Of a stretch of DNA of 55,651 bases, positions 16,952 to 27,256 are shown piece after piece (the first letter of the stretch is position 1; each line of letters starts with the position of its first letter). Below the pieces are notes generated by a model. The model was not told the DNA's origin, made no database searches, and saw nothing but the letters and a program-made list of their open reading frames with translations. The stretch lies in contig JAJPGT010000092.1 of assembly GCA_021325655.1 (NCBI GenBank), forward strand, positions 1 through 55,651, given 5' to 3'. The position numbers and the translations under genes are program-made. Source of the DNA: Pseudomonadota bacterium. Its GTDB lineage: Bacteria > Chloroflexota > UBA6077 > JAJPGT01.

Positions 16952-18229
16952 ATGACGACGACACCCCTGCCCACCTCGGTGGCTGCCCGGCCAACCGCCA
17001 GCCTGTTCGCGGAGGACCGCGCGGTCTGGTCGCTGATCCAGCGGGATCGGCGACGCCATAACGAAACGCTCAACCTGATTGCAAGCGAGAATTACGCCTC
17101 GGAGGCGGTGCTGGAAGCGCTCGCCTCGCATCTGAACGTCAAGTATGCCGAGGGGTATCCACGCAGCCGCTACTACCAGGGCGTGGGCATCGTCGACGAT
17201 ATCGAGCAGCTCGCGATCGACCGGGCCAAGGAGCTGTTCGGTGCCGAGCACGCCAACGTCCAGCCCTATTCCGGCAGCCCGGCTAACATGGCAGCGTACT
17301 ATGCGCTGGGCTGCCAGCCGGGCGACACAGTGATGGGGATGGAGCTGAGCCATGGCGGGCACCTGACGCACGGCAGCCCGGTGAACTTCTCCGGGCAGCA
17401 GTTCAAGATCGTCTCGTACCACGTGAGCCCGGACACGGAGACGATCGATTTCGACGAGGTCGCGCGGCTGGCACGAGAGCATCGGCCGAAGGTGATCGTG
17501 GCGGGATACTCGGCCTACCCACGGATCATCGATTGGGCGGCCTTCCGGCGCGTCTGCGACGAGGTGGGAGCTGCGCTGCTCGCCGACATCGCTCACATCG
17601 CCGGGCTGGTGGCGGGCGGGGTGCACCCCTCGCCAGTGCCGTACGCCGACGTGATCACCACCACCACGCACAAGACGCTGCGCGGCCCGCGCGGGGCGCT
17701 GATCCTGTGCAAGAGTCAGTACGCCAAGGCGGTGGACCGCGCGGTGTTCCCCGGCATCCAGGGCGGTCCGCACCTGTCCGCCATCGCGGCCAAGGCGGTC
17801 TGCTTCCGCGAGGCGCTCCAGCCGGAGTTCAAGCAGTACGCGGCGCAGATCGTGGCGAACGCCCGGGCGCTGGCGGAGCGGCTGCTGGAGCACGGGTTCC
17901 GGCTCTGGTCGGGCGGGACGGATAACCACCTGCTGGTGATCGAGCTGCGGGATCAGCCGTTCACCGGCGCGGCGTTCGCCAAGGCGCTGGAGCGAGCGGG
18001 CATCATCGTGAGCAAGTCCACCATTCCGGGGGAAACCCGCAGCCCGTGGCAGACCAGCGGGGTGCGGCTGGGGACGCCCGCGCTGACCAGCCGGGGCGCG
18101 GTCGAGCGCGACATGCGGCAGATCGGTGACTGGATCGCCCAGGTGCGCGACAACCTGAGCGAGGAGGCGGCGCTCGAGCGCATCCGTCTGGAGGTGCGGG
18201 CGCTGGCCAGCGGACTGGCTCCGATTTGA
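16952..18229 (+). CDS. glyA: Serine hydroxymethyltransferase
   Basis: The 425-residue PLP enzyme interconverts serine and glycine with tetrahydrofolate and feeds one-carbon metabolism. Diagnostic segments are [11 protein letters not shown] near residue 41, [36 protein letters not shown] and the PLP-lysine motif [13 protein letters not shown], with Lys241. The length is normal. The start at 16952 fits the consensus promoter just upstream and GGGGAG. The DUF3090 gene follows on the same strand after 67 bases. Confidence 0.97.
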   Translation: MTTTPLPTSVAARPTASLFAEDRAVWSLIQRDRRRHNETLNLIASENYASEAVLEALASHLNVKYAEGYPRSRYYQGVGIVDDIEQLAIDRAKELFGAEHANVQPYSGSPANMAAYYALGCQPGDTVMGMELSHGGHLTHGSPVNFSGQQFKIVSYHVSPDTETIDFDEVARLAREHRPKVIVAGYSAYPRIIDWAAFRRVCDEVGAALLADIAHIAGLVAGGVHPSPVPYADVITTTTHKTLRGPRGALILCKSQYAKAVDRAVFPGIQGGPHLSAIAAKAVCFREALQPEFKQYAAQIVANARALAERLLEHGFRLWSGGTDNHLLVIELRDQPFTGAAFAKALERAGIIVSKSTIPGETRSPWQTSGVRLGTPALTSRGAVERDMRQIGDWIAQVRDNLSEEAALERIRLEVRALASGLAPI

Positions 18230-18296
18230 TGATGCTGGCGATACGCGCCGCGTGTCCCGGCTCCATCCGCGGACCGCGGGCAGGGACGGTAGCCTG

Positions 18297-18827
18297 ATGA
18301 CGCCACCCCCGAGCGACTGGCTCACCGCGACCCGGCTGGAGGCAGAGGCGGTCGGTCCGCCGGGCCAGCGCGTGTTCCAGCTCCTGGTCCAAACGCCCGC
18401 CCAGTCCGCGCGGCTGATCATCGAGAAGGAGCAGCTCCAGGTGCTGGCGATGCTGGTGGAGCAGCTCCTGACAGGTCTGCCGGCGGTCCAGGTACGCAAC
18501 CCCGAGCTGGAGACGGAGCCAGGGATCCCCGCCGGCCAGGGCTTTCCCGAGCACCCGGACGTGGAGTTCCGGGTGGCCCGCCTCTCGTTGGGGATCGACC
18601 AGGAGCACGATCTGTTCGTGCTGATGGTGTACGACACTGAAGACGAGCAGGAGGAGCCAACCTTCGGCTGCCTGTGTAATCGAGCGCAGATTCGCCGGCT
18701 GTCTCGGCAGATCGCTGGCCTGGTCGCGGCCGGCCGCCCCCGCTGTCCACTCTGCCAGATGCCGCTCAGCGGCGAGCCCCACCACTGCGCCGGGTCCAAC
18801 GGCCACGTCTCGGCGGAGTCAGACTGA
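18297..18827 (+). CDS. DUF3090 family protein
   Basis: The 176-residue protein shows the DUF3090 pattern: VFQLLVQTPAQSARLIIEKEQ near the N-terminus, a middle segment with FRVARLSLGIDQEHD, and a C-terminal zinc-ribbon-like pair CPLC and CAGSNGH. In characterised genomes the family is largely restricted to Actinomycetota and Chloroflexota and its function is unknown. The ATG at 18297 was chosen as the start that matches the family N-terminus. It probably shares the glyA transcript. Confidence 0.75.
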   Translation: MTPPPSDWLTATRLEAEAVGPPGQRVFQLLVQTPAQSARLIIEKEQLQVLAMLVEQLLTGLPAVQVRNPELETEPGIPAGQGFPEHPDVEFRVARLSLGIDQEHDLFVLMVYDTEDEQEEPTFGCLCNRAQIRRLSRQIAGLVAAGRPRCPLCQMPLSGEPHHCAGSNGHVSAESD

Positions 18828-18855
18828 GTGAGCCGGCGCCACGTCGAATGGTCCG

Positions 18856-19866
18856 ATGGGGCCATCCGGAACCACTGAGCCTCTGGCCGCGGCTGGCAGC
18901 GCCCCGCCCCCAGCACCCGGTCCGCGCCAGCGCGACGCGACCTCGCCCGTCGTCTTCGCCCACCCCAGCGAGCGCGAGTTTGCTCGCATCCTGAGCTTCT
19001 ACCGCATCGCCTGGCAGTACGAGCCCCGCTCCTTCCCACTGCAATGGAAGGGCGACCGGGTGCTCGAGATGTTTACCCCGGACTTCTACCTGCCGGAGCT
19101 GGACCTGTACGTAGAGCTCACGACGCTGCGCCAGCGGCTGGTCACCCGCAAGAACCGTAAGCTGCGGCGGCTGCAGGAGCTGTACCCGGAGATCAACATC
19201 GTCCTGCTGTACAAGCGCGACTACACCCAACTGCTGGCCAAGCTCGGCTACGGCGAGGCCGACGTTCCGCCGCCGTCCCTGGAGGGTGTGCTTACCGAGG
19301 CAGAACGGATCCTGATTCCCGCTGCCCAGGTACAGGCCGCCGTCCGCCGGCTGGGCGAGCAGATCACGCGCGACTACGCCGGGCGCCGGCCGCTGCTGGT
19401 GGGGGTGCTCAAAGGCGTCGCCTTCTTCCTCGCCGATCTCGCCCGGGCGATCGACCTGCCCGTCGCGCTTGACTTCCTGGCGGTGTCGCAGTACCGCCCC
19501 GAGCGCGAGGGCGGCGCGCTGCGGATCGTGAAGGACCTGGATGAGGACATCGGCGGGCGCGACGTGATCCTGGTCGAGGACATCGTAGACACCGGCTTCA
19601 GCCTGCGCTTCCTGCTGGCGCACCTGCAAGCGCGCCACCCGGCCAGCCTGCGCGTCTGCGCCCTGCTCGACCGCCGGGGCCGGCGGCTTGCCGACGTCCC
19701 ACTCGACTACGTCGGCTTCGAGATCGGTAGCGAGTTCGTCGTCGGCTACGGCCTGGACCTCCGCCAGCGCTATCGCAACCTACCGTTCCTGGCGGCGCTC
19801 CGGCCCGAGCGGCTGGCTCCGCCGGCGGGGAATAGCGGCCCTGCTGCGACCCTGGCAGTAGAATGA
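18856..19866 (+). CDS. Nuclease-like domain fused to a purine phosphoribosyltransferase
   Basis: This 336-residue fusion has two halves. Residues ~35-125 (SEREFARILSFYRIAWQYEP, FTPDFYLPELDLYVELTT) resemble a PD-(D/E)XK or DUF559-type nuclease fold, with Pro75-Asp76 and Glu87. The usual catalytic Lys after Glu87 is replaced by Thr, although VTRKNRK follows. Residues ~150-320 form a hypoxanthine-type phosphoribosyltransferase with VGVLKGVAFFLADL and the PRPP loop VILVEDIVDTGFSL (238-250). It would make IMP or GMP from the free base and PRPP. The N-terminal half may be catalytically dead and could bind nucleic acid. The start codon context is weak. Confidence 0.75.
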   Translation: MGPSGTTEPLAAAGSAPPPAPGPRQRDATSPVVFAHPSEREFARILSFYRIAWQYEPRSFPLQWKGDRVLEMFTPDFYLPELDLYVELTTLRQRLVTRKNRKLRRLQELYPEINIVLLYKRDYTQLLAKLGYGEADVPPPSLEGVLTEAERILIPAAQVQAAVRRLGEQITRDYAGRRPLLVGVLKGVAFFLADLARAIDLPVALDFLAVSQYRPEREGGALRIVKDLDEDIGGRDVILVEDIVDTGFSLRFLLAHLQARHPASLRVCALLDRRGRRLADVPLDYVGFEIGSEFVVGYGLDLRQRYRNLPFLAALRPERLAPPAGNSGPAATLAVE

Positions 19867-19897
19867 AAGCGGCGGAGTCTTCTGGCGGGGGCCACTG

Positions 19898-21286
19898 GTG
19901 CGACGACGAGGGAGCGCGGCGCGGCTGCTGGCGCTGGTGCTGCTGGCGCTGGGCCTGTTCGGCCTGACCTCCGGCGCGGCGGCGCAGTCCGGGCGGCCGG
20001 TGCTTGTCGCCCGGGTCGATGGCGCCATCTTCCCGGTGATGGCCGGCTACGTCAGCCGCGCCATCGACCAGGCCGAGCGGGACAACGCCGCGGCGCTGGT
20101 GCTCCAGATGGACACCCCCGGCGGACTCGACACGAGCATGCGCCAGATCATCCAGCGTATCCTCGCCTCGCGCGTCCCGGTCATCGTCTACGTCGCCCCC
20201 GCTGGCGCCCGGGCCGCCTCGGCCGGAGTGTACATCACCTACGCCTCGCACCTGGCAGCGATGGCGCCCGGCACCAACATCGGCTCCGCCACCCCGGTCC
20301 AGTTCGGCGAGGGCGGCGAGGTGCAGATGTCCGACGAGATGAAGGCCAAGATGACCAACGACGCGGTGGCCTACATCCGCGGGCTGGCCCAGCAGCGCGG
20401 CCGCAACGCCGACTGGGCCGAGAAGGCGGTGCGGGAGGCGGCAAACATCACCGCCGACCAGGCGCGCGACCAGCACGTCGTCGAGATCGAGGCGGCCAAC
20501 CTGCCCGACCTGCTCCGCCAAGCCAACGGCCGCACCGTGCAGACCGCCGCCGGCCCGGTGGTGCTGGAGACCGCCGGGGCGTCGATCCAGCCGGTGGAGA
20601 TGACCGCGTTCGAGGCGCTGCTGAAGGTCATCACCGACCCCACGGTCGCCTACCTGCTGGTGAGCCTCGGCAGCCTGGGCCTGTTCCTGGAGCTGTCCAA
20701 CCCCGGCTCCGTGCTCCCGGGCGTCGTCGGCGGCCTGTTTCTCCTGCTCGGGCTGTACGCACTGGGGACGCTCCCGGTCAACTACGCCGGGCTGCTGCTG
20801 CTCGGCTTCGCCTTCCTGCTGTTCATCGCCGACCTGCTCACCCCCTCCCACGGGGTGCTGACCGTCGGCGGGATCATCGCGTTCGTGCTTGGCTCGCTGA
20901 TGCTGTTCAACGCCCCGGAGGGCTCCCCGTTCCTCAGCGTCCCGATCGGGGCAATCGTCGCGGTCACGCTCACCCTGGCCGGGTTCTTCCTGTTCGTCGT
21001 TGGCGCGGTCGCCCGCACCCGGCGCAAACGGCCCGTCACCGGCCGCGAAGGGCTCATTGGCCAGATCGGCGAGGTGCGAACGGCGCTGAATCCCAAGGGG
21101 ACGATCTTCGTCGCCGGCGAGCTCTGGTCCGCTGTCTCGGAGACCGGCCCGATCCCGGTCGGCCAGCGCGTGCAGGTCCTCGCCATCTCTGGCTTGACTC
21201 TCACCGTCCGCCCAGCGCCGTCGCCCACCACGCCGGCCACGCCGACGACCGCGCCCGCCGCCGGGCAGGGCGCCCCCTCCGCCTGA
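19898..21286 (+). CDS. NfeD-family membrane-bound serine protease (ClpP-class)
   Basis: This 462-residue protein begins with a signal peptide ending near GAAAQSG. A ClpP-like protease domain carries QMDTPGGLD, GARAASAGVYI with nucleophile Ser108, and MKAKMTND, whose Lys149 or Lys151 is the probable general base of a Ser-Lys dyad. Four to five membrane helices (about 225-375) and a C-terminal OB-fold NfeD domain (GLIGQIGEVRTALNPKGTIFVAGELWSA) follow. Family members cleave membrane proteins such as stomatin partners; no stomatin gene is next to it here. The start is GTG. A short Thr/Pro/Ala tail ends the protein. Confidence 0.85.
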   Translation: MRRRGSAARLLALVLLALGLFGLTSGAAAQSGRPVLVARVDGAIFPVMAGYVSRAIDQAERDNAAALVLQMDTPGGLDTSMRQIIQRILASRVPVIVYVAPAGARAASAGVYITYASHLAAMAPGTNIGSATPVQFGEGGEVQMSDEMKAKMTNDAVAYIRGLAQQRGRNADWAEKAVREAANITADQARDQHVVEIEAANLPDLLRQANGRTVQTAAGPVVLETAGASIQPVEMTAFEALLKVITDPTVAYLLVSLGSLGLFLELSNPGSVLPGVVGGLFLLLGLYALGTLPVNYAGLLLLGFAFLLFIADLLTPSHGVLTVGGIIAFVLGSLMLFNAPEGSPFLSVPIGAIVAVTLTLAGFFLFVVGAVARTRRKRPVTGREGLIGQIGEVRTALNPKGTIFVAGELWSAVSETGPIPVGQRVQVLAISGLTLTVRPAPSPTTPATPTTAPAAGQGAPSA

Positions 21287-21334
21287 CGGGGCCAGAGCCT
21301 TGCTGGCGACCACTCCCCGGACTCTTTAGACTAG

Positions 21335-22645
<1,311 letters not shown>

Positions 22646-22741
22646 GGCTACGCCCTGGCCCCGGACGTGCAGCTTGCCGGGCCGGCAGATTGCGGCTCGG
22701 CCGACCTCCCGCCATTGAGCGCGGGAGACAGGGAGAGGAAA

Positions 22742-23767
22742 ATGACAGTACGAGTGGGAGTCAATGGATTCGGGCGCATCGGGCGGCAGGCCGTCAAGGC
22801 AATGCTCGAGCGCCATGGCGACGAGATCGAGATCGTCGGGATCAACGACCTGTTCGACACCCGGACGAACGCGCACCTGTTCAAATACGACACCAACTAC
22901 GGTGTCTACCCGGGCACTGTGGAGGCGACGGAGAACGCGATCGTCATCGACGGCCGCGAGATCCGGGTGGCGGCGGAGAAGGACCCGGCTGCGATCCCCT
23001 GGAAGCAGTGGGGCGTGGAGCTGGTGATCGAGTCGACCGGCGTCTTCACCGACGCGAACAAGGCGCGGGCACACCTGGACGCCGGCGCCAAGAAGGTGAT
23101 CATCTCCGCTCCAGCCAAGAACGAGGACCTGACCATCGTTCTCGGCGTCAACGAGGAGCGCTACGATCCCGAGCAGCATACCATCATCTCCAACGCCTCC
23201 TGCACCACCAACGGCCTCGCCCCCGTGGCCAAGGTGCTGCACGAGCGCTTCGGGATCGAGAAGGGCCTGCTGACGACGATCCACGCCTACACCAACTCGC
23301 AGCGGCTGCTCGACCTCGCCTCCAAGGACCTGCGCGATGCCCGCGCCGCGGCGATGAACATCGTCCCCTCCGAGACTGGCGCCGCCCGGGCGGTCGGGCT
23401 GGTGATCCCGGAGCTGAAGGGCAAATTCACCGGAATGGCATTCCGGGTCCCGGTCTCGACCGTGTCGGTGATCGACTTCACTGCGGTGCTGAGCCGAGCG
23501 GCGAGCAAAGACGAGATCAACGCCGCGATGCGCGAGTACGCCGAAAATCAGATGAGGGGCATCCTGGCATACACCGAGGAGCCGCTGGTGTCCAGCGACC
23601 TGAAGGGCAACCCGCACTCCTCGATCTTCAGCGCGCTGGATACGCTCGTCGTCGATACCCTGGCCAAGGTCTGCTCCTGGTACGACAACGAGTGGGGCTA
23701 CGCCTGCCGGATCGCCGACCTGGCGGCGTTCGTCGGGGCGCGCCTGCCCGCTGCCGCGCGCCGCTAG
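22742..23767 (+). CDS. gap: Glyceraldehyde-3-phosphate dehydrogenase, type I
   Basis: The 341-residue enzyme oxidises glyceraldehyde-3-phosphate to 1,3-bisphosphoglycerate. NGFGRIGR forms the NAD loop and Asp36 after IVGIN suggests NAD preference. The catalytic Cys154 is in SNASCTTNGLAP and the catalytic His181 in TTIHAYTN. SWYDNEWGYACR closes the domain. The ATG follows a purine-rich GAGAGGAAA. It is the second gene of the glycolytic operon, and a long hairpin separates it from pgk. Confidence 0.96.
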   Translation: MTVRVGVNGFGRIGRQAVKAMLERHGDEIEIVGINDLFDTRTNAHLFKYDTNYGVYPGTVEATENAIVIDGREIRVAAEKDPAAIPWKQWGVELVIESTGVFTDANKARAHLDAGAKKVIISAPAKNEDLTIVLGVNEERYDPEQHTIISNASCTTNGLAPVAKVLHERFGIEKGLLTTIHAYTNSQRLLDLASKDLRDARAAAMNIVPSETGAARAVGLVIPELKGKFTGMAFRVPVSTVSVIDFTAVLSRAASKDEINAAMREYAENQMRGILAYTEEPLVSSDLKGNPHSSIFSALDTLVVDTLAKVCSWYDNEWGYACRIADLAAFVGARLPAAARR

Positions 23768-23778
23768 CAGCGGACCTC

Positions 23779-23819
23779 GTGGCCAGCCAGCAGCCTGCTC
23801 TGGGTTGCTGGCTGGCCAC
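23779..23819. terminator. Intercistronic hairpin between gap and pgk
   Basis: GTGGCCAGCCAGCAGCC (23779-23795) pairs with GGTTGCTGGCTGGCCAC (23803-23819), a 17-bp stem with one G-T wobble and a 7-base loop. It lies between two co-directional operon genes, so it may stabilise or segment the mRNA, or act as a partial terminator to lower pgk-tpiA relative to gap. Confidence 0.6.
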
Positions 23820-23837
23820 GCCTCGAGGGAGGCGGCC

Positions 23838-25025
23838 ATGCCGTACCGGACCCTGCGCGACCTTGACCTGCGGGGCAAGCGCGTTCTGCTGCGCGAAGAT
23901 CTGAACGTCCCGCTCGATAAGCAGACCGGCGCGGTGACAGACACCACCCGCCTGCGCGCCGCGATCCCCACCATTCGCTACCTTCAGCGACAGGGCGCGA
24001 AGGTCATCCTCCTGTCCCACCTGGGCCGGCCGGAGGGGAAGCCGAACCCGAAGCTCAGCCTGGCGCCGGTCGCCCGCGAGCTGTCCAACCTGCTGGGTGA
24101 GGGGGTGGAGTTCGTCCCGGACACCATCGGCGAGCAGGCGAAGCAGGCCGTCGCCGCGCTCCAGCCGGGCGAAGTGCTGCTGCTGGAGAACGTCCGTTTC
24201 TTTCCCGGCGAGGAGCAGAACGACCCACGCTTCGCCCAGGCGCTGGCTGCCCTGGGTGACGTGTACGTCAACGATGCCTTCGGCACCGCCCACCGCGCCC
24301 ACGCCTCCACCGCCGGCGTCGCTCAGTACCTGCCGTCTGCCGCCGGATTGCTGATGGAGAAGGAGCTGCACGCGCTGGGCAGCATCCTGGAGAACCCGCG
24401 CCGACCGCTGGTGGCGGTGATCGGCGGGGCGAAGATCTCCACCAAGATCGGGGTGCTGGAGCACCTGCTGGACCGGGTCAACGCGCTGCTGATCGGCGGG
24501 GGGATGGCCAACACCTTTCTCAAGGCGCAGGGCTGCGAGATCGGCCGCTCCCTGGTTGAAAACGACCAGGTGCCGACGGCGCGCGACCTGATGGATCGGA
24601 CGGAGCAGCGCGGGATCGACCTGCTGCTGCCAACGGACGTTGTGGTGGCCGACAGGGTCGAGGCCGGCGCGACGACGCGGACAGTGCGGGTGGAGCAGGT
24701 GCCGCCCGACCAGTTCATCGTCGACATCGGGCCGGAGACCGCCGAGCGCTTCGGCGAGGTGATTCGGACCGCGGGGACGATCTTCTGGAATGGGCCGATG
24801 GGCGTGTTCGAGATCCCGGAGTTCGCTGCCGGCACCCGCCGGATCGCGGAGCTGATCGCTACCTCCAACGCCACCTCCGTCATCGGCGGCGGCGAGTCGG
24901 TCGCCGCGGTCGAGCAGCTCGGCCTGGCGGACAAGATGACACACGTCTCGACAGGCGGCGGCGCCACCCTGGAGTTCCTGGAAGGGCGGGAGCTGCCGGG
25001 TGTCAAGGCGCTGGAGGCCCGCTAG
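23838..25025 (+). CDS. pgk: Phosphoglycerate kinase
   Basis: The 395-residue enzyme makes ATP from 1,3-bisphosphoglycerate. Motifs include LRGKRVLLREDLNVPLD, LLSHLGRPEGKPNPK, LLENVRFFPGEE, VNDAFGTAHRAHAST, VIGGAKISTKIGVLE, WNGPMGVFEIPEF and the C-terminal GGGESVAAVEQLG and STGGGATLEFLEG, the nucleotide- and hinge-binding segments. The start has GAGGGAGG upstream. It is followed 47 bases later by tpiA. Confidence 0.97.
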   Translation: MPYRTLRDLDLRGKRVLLREDLNVPLDKQTGAVTDTTRLRAAIPTIRYLQRQGAKVILLSHLGRPEGKPNPKLSLAPVARELSNLLGEGVEFVPDTIGEQAKQAVAALQPGEVLLLENVRFFPGEEQNDPRFAQALAALGDVYVNDAFGTAHRAHASTAGVAQYLPSAAGLLMEKELHALGSILENPRRPLVAVIGGAKISTKIGVLEHLLDRVNALLIGGGMANTFLKAQGCEIGRSLVENDQVPTARDLMDRTEQRGIDLLLPTDVVVADRVEAGATTRTVRVEQVPPDQFIVDIGPETAERFGEVIRTAGTIFWNGPMGVFEIPEFAAGTRRIAELIATSNATSVIGGGESVAAVEQLGLADKMTHVSTGGGATLEFLEGRELPGVKALEAR

Positions 25026-25072
25026 CCAGCGCGCCCCGCGGCGGCAGCGCCGATCGCGGGCTGGGAGGCTGC

Positions 25073-25822
25073 ATGCGAACGCCGATCGTCGCAGCGAACT
25101 GGAAGATGAACACCACCCTGGCCGAGGCGCTGGCGCTGGTCGACGAGCTGACCCCGCGGCTGCAAGCGCTCGAGACGGTCGAGCGAGTGCTCTGCCCCCC
25201 CTTCCCCTGGCTGGTGCCGCTGCGGGAGCGGCTGCGCGGCACCGGGATCCTGCTCGGGGCGCAGAACTGCCACTTCGAGCCGAAGGGCGCCTACACTGGC
25301 GAGGTGAGCGCCCCGATGCTGGCCGACCTGGTCGACTATGTCATCGTCGGCCACTCCGAGCGCCGGCAGTACTTCGGCGAGACGGACGAGATCATCAGTC
25401 GCAAAGTCCAGGCGGTGCTCGGCCAGGGACTGAAGCCGATTCTCTGCGTGGGCGAGAACCTGGCACAGAACGAGGCAGGGGAGACCCGCCAGGTGATCGA
25501 GCGCCAGGTGTGCGCCGACCTGGCCAGCGTGGCGGACCCGGGCGGGCTGGTGATCGCCTACGAGCCGGTCTGGGCCATCGGCACCGGCCGCGCCTGCGAC
25601 GCCTCCGTGGCGAACGAGGTCATCGGCTTCATCCGCTCCCTGCTGCGCGACCTGCTCGGCAGCGAGGCGGCTAAGGCAACCCGCATTCAGTACGGCGGCA
25701 GTGTGACCGCGGAGAACTTCGCCGAGTTCATCGCCCAGCCCGAGATCGACGGGGCGCTGGTAGGCGGGGCGAGTCTGAAGGCGACCAGCTTCGCGGAGAT
25801 CACCCGCCTGGCCGCTCGGTAG
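25073..25822 (+). CDS. tpiA: Triosephosphate isomerase
   Basis: This 249-residue (beta/alpha)8 enzyme interconverts dihydroxyacetone phosphate and glyceraldehyde-3-phosphate. Lys11 lies in AANWKMN, His94 in IVGHSERRQYFGE and the catalytic Glu164 in AYEPVWAIGTGR (loop 6). The phosphate loop YGGSV and the C-terminal VGGASLK are present. It is the last gene of the glycolytic operon and is followed by a long hairpin shared with the convergent aminotransferase gene. Confidence 0.97.
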   Translation: MRTPIVAANWKMNTTLAEALALVDELTPRLQALETVERVLCPPFPWLVPLRERLRGTGILLGAQNCHFEPKGAYTGEVSAPMLADLVDYVIVGHSERRQYFGETDEIISRKVQAVLGQGLKPILCVGENLAQNEAGETRQVIERQVCADLASVADPGGLVIAYEPVWAIGTGRACDASVANEVIGFIRSLLRDLLGSEAAKATRIQYGGSVTAENFAEFIAQPEIDGALVGGASLKATSFAEITRLAAR

Positions 25823-25825
25823 CCG

Positions 25826-25863
25826 GGCCGCGCTTCGCGAGTTGGCCCCGCGAGAGCGCGGCC
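25826..25863. terminator. Bidirectional hairpin between tpiA and the convergent aminotransferase
   Basis: GGCCGCGCTTCGCG (25826-25839) pairs with CGCGAGAGCGCGGCC (25849-25863), with one bulged base and a 9-base loop. It lies 4 bases after the tpiA stop and 36 bases beyond the end of the leftward gene. Confidence 0.6.
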
Positions 25864-25898
25864 GAGCGTGCCGTCTGGCCCGGCGCCTGGCAGAGCGG

Positions 25899-27158
25899 CT
25901 ACCTGGGCAGCCCGTTGAGCGCGCGGTAGCGGTCGAGCGCCCGGCGCAGCCGGCGCGCCGCCTCGTCGAAGGACTCCACTGGCGAGTAGGAGAAGCTCAG
26001 CCGCAGGGTGTTGCTGCGCGGCTGGGTCAGGTCGAAGCAGACGCCCGGGACGTAGCTCACCGCCTCCTCCACCGCTATGTCCAGCAGCTCGCGGGTCTCC
26101 ACCTCCGGCTCGAAGCAGAGCCAGAGGAAGAAGCCGCCCTGTGGATCGGTCCAGGTCACACGGCGGTCGTCGCCGAAGTGGCGCGCGAGCGCGGCGCAGA
26201 GCGTCTCCTTGCGGCGCTGGTACAACGCCGCGGCGCGGGCGATCTGGCCCGGCAGGTGGCCGGCGCGGATGAAGCGGACGGCGATGCGCTGCGACAGCAG
26301 CGGGGTGCAGTTGTCGTTCAGCATCTTCGCCTGCACCATCCGCTGGATCACCCCTTCGGCCGCCGCCACCCAGCCAACGCGGATGCCGGCGGCGATCGTC
26401 TTGGTGAAGCAGCTACAGGAGATCACTGCGCCGCCGCCGTCTAGCGCCAGCAGCGAGGGCAGCCGCTCACCCGTGAAACGCAGCTCCTGGTACGGGTCGT
26501 CCTCGAAGACGAGCAGGCCAAGGTCGCGTGCCACCTGGACGAGCGCGCGCCGCCGCTCCAGCGACAGGGTCAGCCCGCTCGGGTTCTGAAAGGTGGGGAT
26601 GGTGTACACCAGCTTCACTCGGCCGCCCCGGCGCCGCTCGGCAACCACCGCCTGCGCGACGCGCCGCGGGTCCAGCCCTTCGGGATCCAGCGGGATCGGT
26701 AGCAGCCGAGCGCCGTAGTTGCGGAAGGCGGCCAGGTAGTTCGGGAAGCTGGGGCTCTCGACGACCACCGTGTCGCCCGGCTCAACGAACAGCTTCAGCG
26801 CCAGGTCGAAGCCCTGGGTCGCCCCGGTGGTCACCAGCACGTTCTCCGGCCCCAGGCGCAGCCCATCGCGGGCGTAGAACGCGGCGATCTGCTCGCGCAG
26901 CTCCAGGTCGCCCTCGCTGTCGGAGTAGTTCAGCAGCTCCGGCCCCTCCTCAGCCAGCAGCGCGCGGGCGATCTCCGCGATGAGTGCAACGGGGAGCGCC
27001 TCCGGGCTGGGGCTGCCGTGCGACAGGGAGATGATCCGCCCGGCCGCTCGCGCCTCGGCGCCACGCAGCGCGTCGATCGGCGAGCCCTGCACCGCCCGGC
27101 CGCGCTCGGTGTACAGGTCCAGCCGGTGCAGGTCGCGGCTCAGCAGCGTGGTTGCCAT
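25899..27158 (-). CDS. PLP-dependent class I/II aminotransferase (2-aminoadipate/LysN type)
   Basis: The 419-residue protein shows ISLSHGSPSPEALP, LNYSDSEGDLELREQIA, VTTGATQGFDLALKLF, YTIPTFQNPSGLTLS, FEDDPYQELRF and the PLP-lysine segment SCFTKTIAAGIRVGW. This is the pattern of LysN and of the aminotransferase half of MocR proteins, without the DNA-binding domain. It probably transaminates aminoadipate, branched-chain or aromatic amino acids. It lies directly downstream of the class III aminotransferase and the liv transporter on the same strand, which fits amino-acid catabolism. Confidence 0.85.
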   Translation of the reverse strand: MATTLLSRDLHRLDLYTERGRAVQGSPIDALRGAEARAAGRIISLSHGSPSPEALPVALIAEIARALLAEEGPELLNYSDSEGDLELREQIAAFYARDGLRLGPENVLVTTGATQGFDLALKLFVEPGDTVVVESPSFPNYLAAFRNYGARLLPIPLDPEGLDPRRVAQAVVAERRRGGRVKLVYTIPTFQNPSGLTLSLERRRALVQVARDLGLLVFEDDPYQELRFTGERLPSLLALDGGGAVISCSCFTKTIAAGIRVGWVAAAEGVIQRMVQAKMLNDNCTPLLSQRIAVRFIRAGHLPGQIARAAALYQRRKETLCAALARHFGDDRRVTWTDPQGGFFLWLCFEPEVETRELLDIAVEEAVSYVPGVCFDLTQPRSNTLRLSFSYSPVESFDEAARRLRRALDRYRALNGLPR

Positions 27159-27192
27159 TCCTCTCTCCCCTCGCCCTCAATCGCGCGAGCAT

Positions 27193-27218
27193 GAAGAAGG
27201 GGCCGTCCGAGCGGCCCC
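27193..27218 (-). terminator. Rho-independent terminator after the class III aminotransferase
   Basis: On the minus strand GGGGCCG pairs with CGGCCCC around the loop CTCGGA and is followed by TTCTTC. It lies 38 bases past the stop of the class III aminotransferase and just before the next gene. Confidence 0.7.
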
Positions 27219-27256
27219 GCGCCCGCAGGCTCGGCCGCTACGAGGCAGCCGTCGGG

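Noticed and set aside
19598..21313. 571-codon minus-strand open frame
   Set aside because: Antisense to the NfeD-type protease; composition is Gly/Arg/Asp-rich as expected for a shadow frame.
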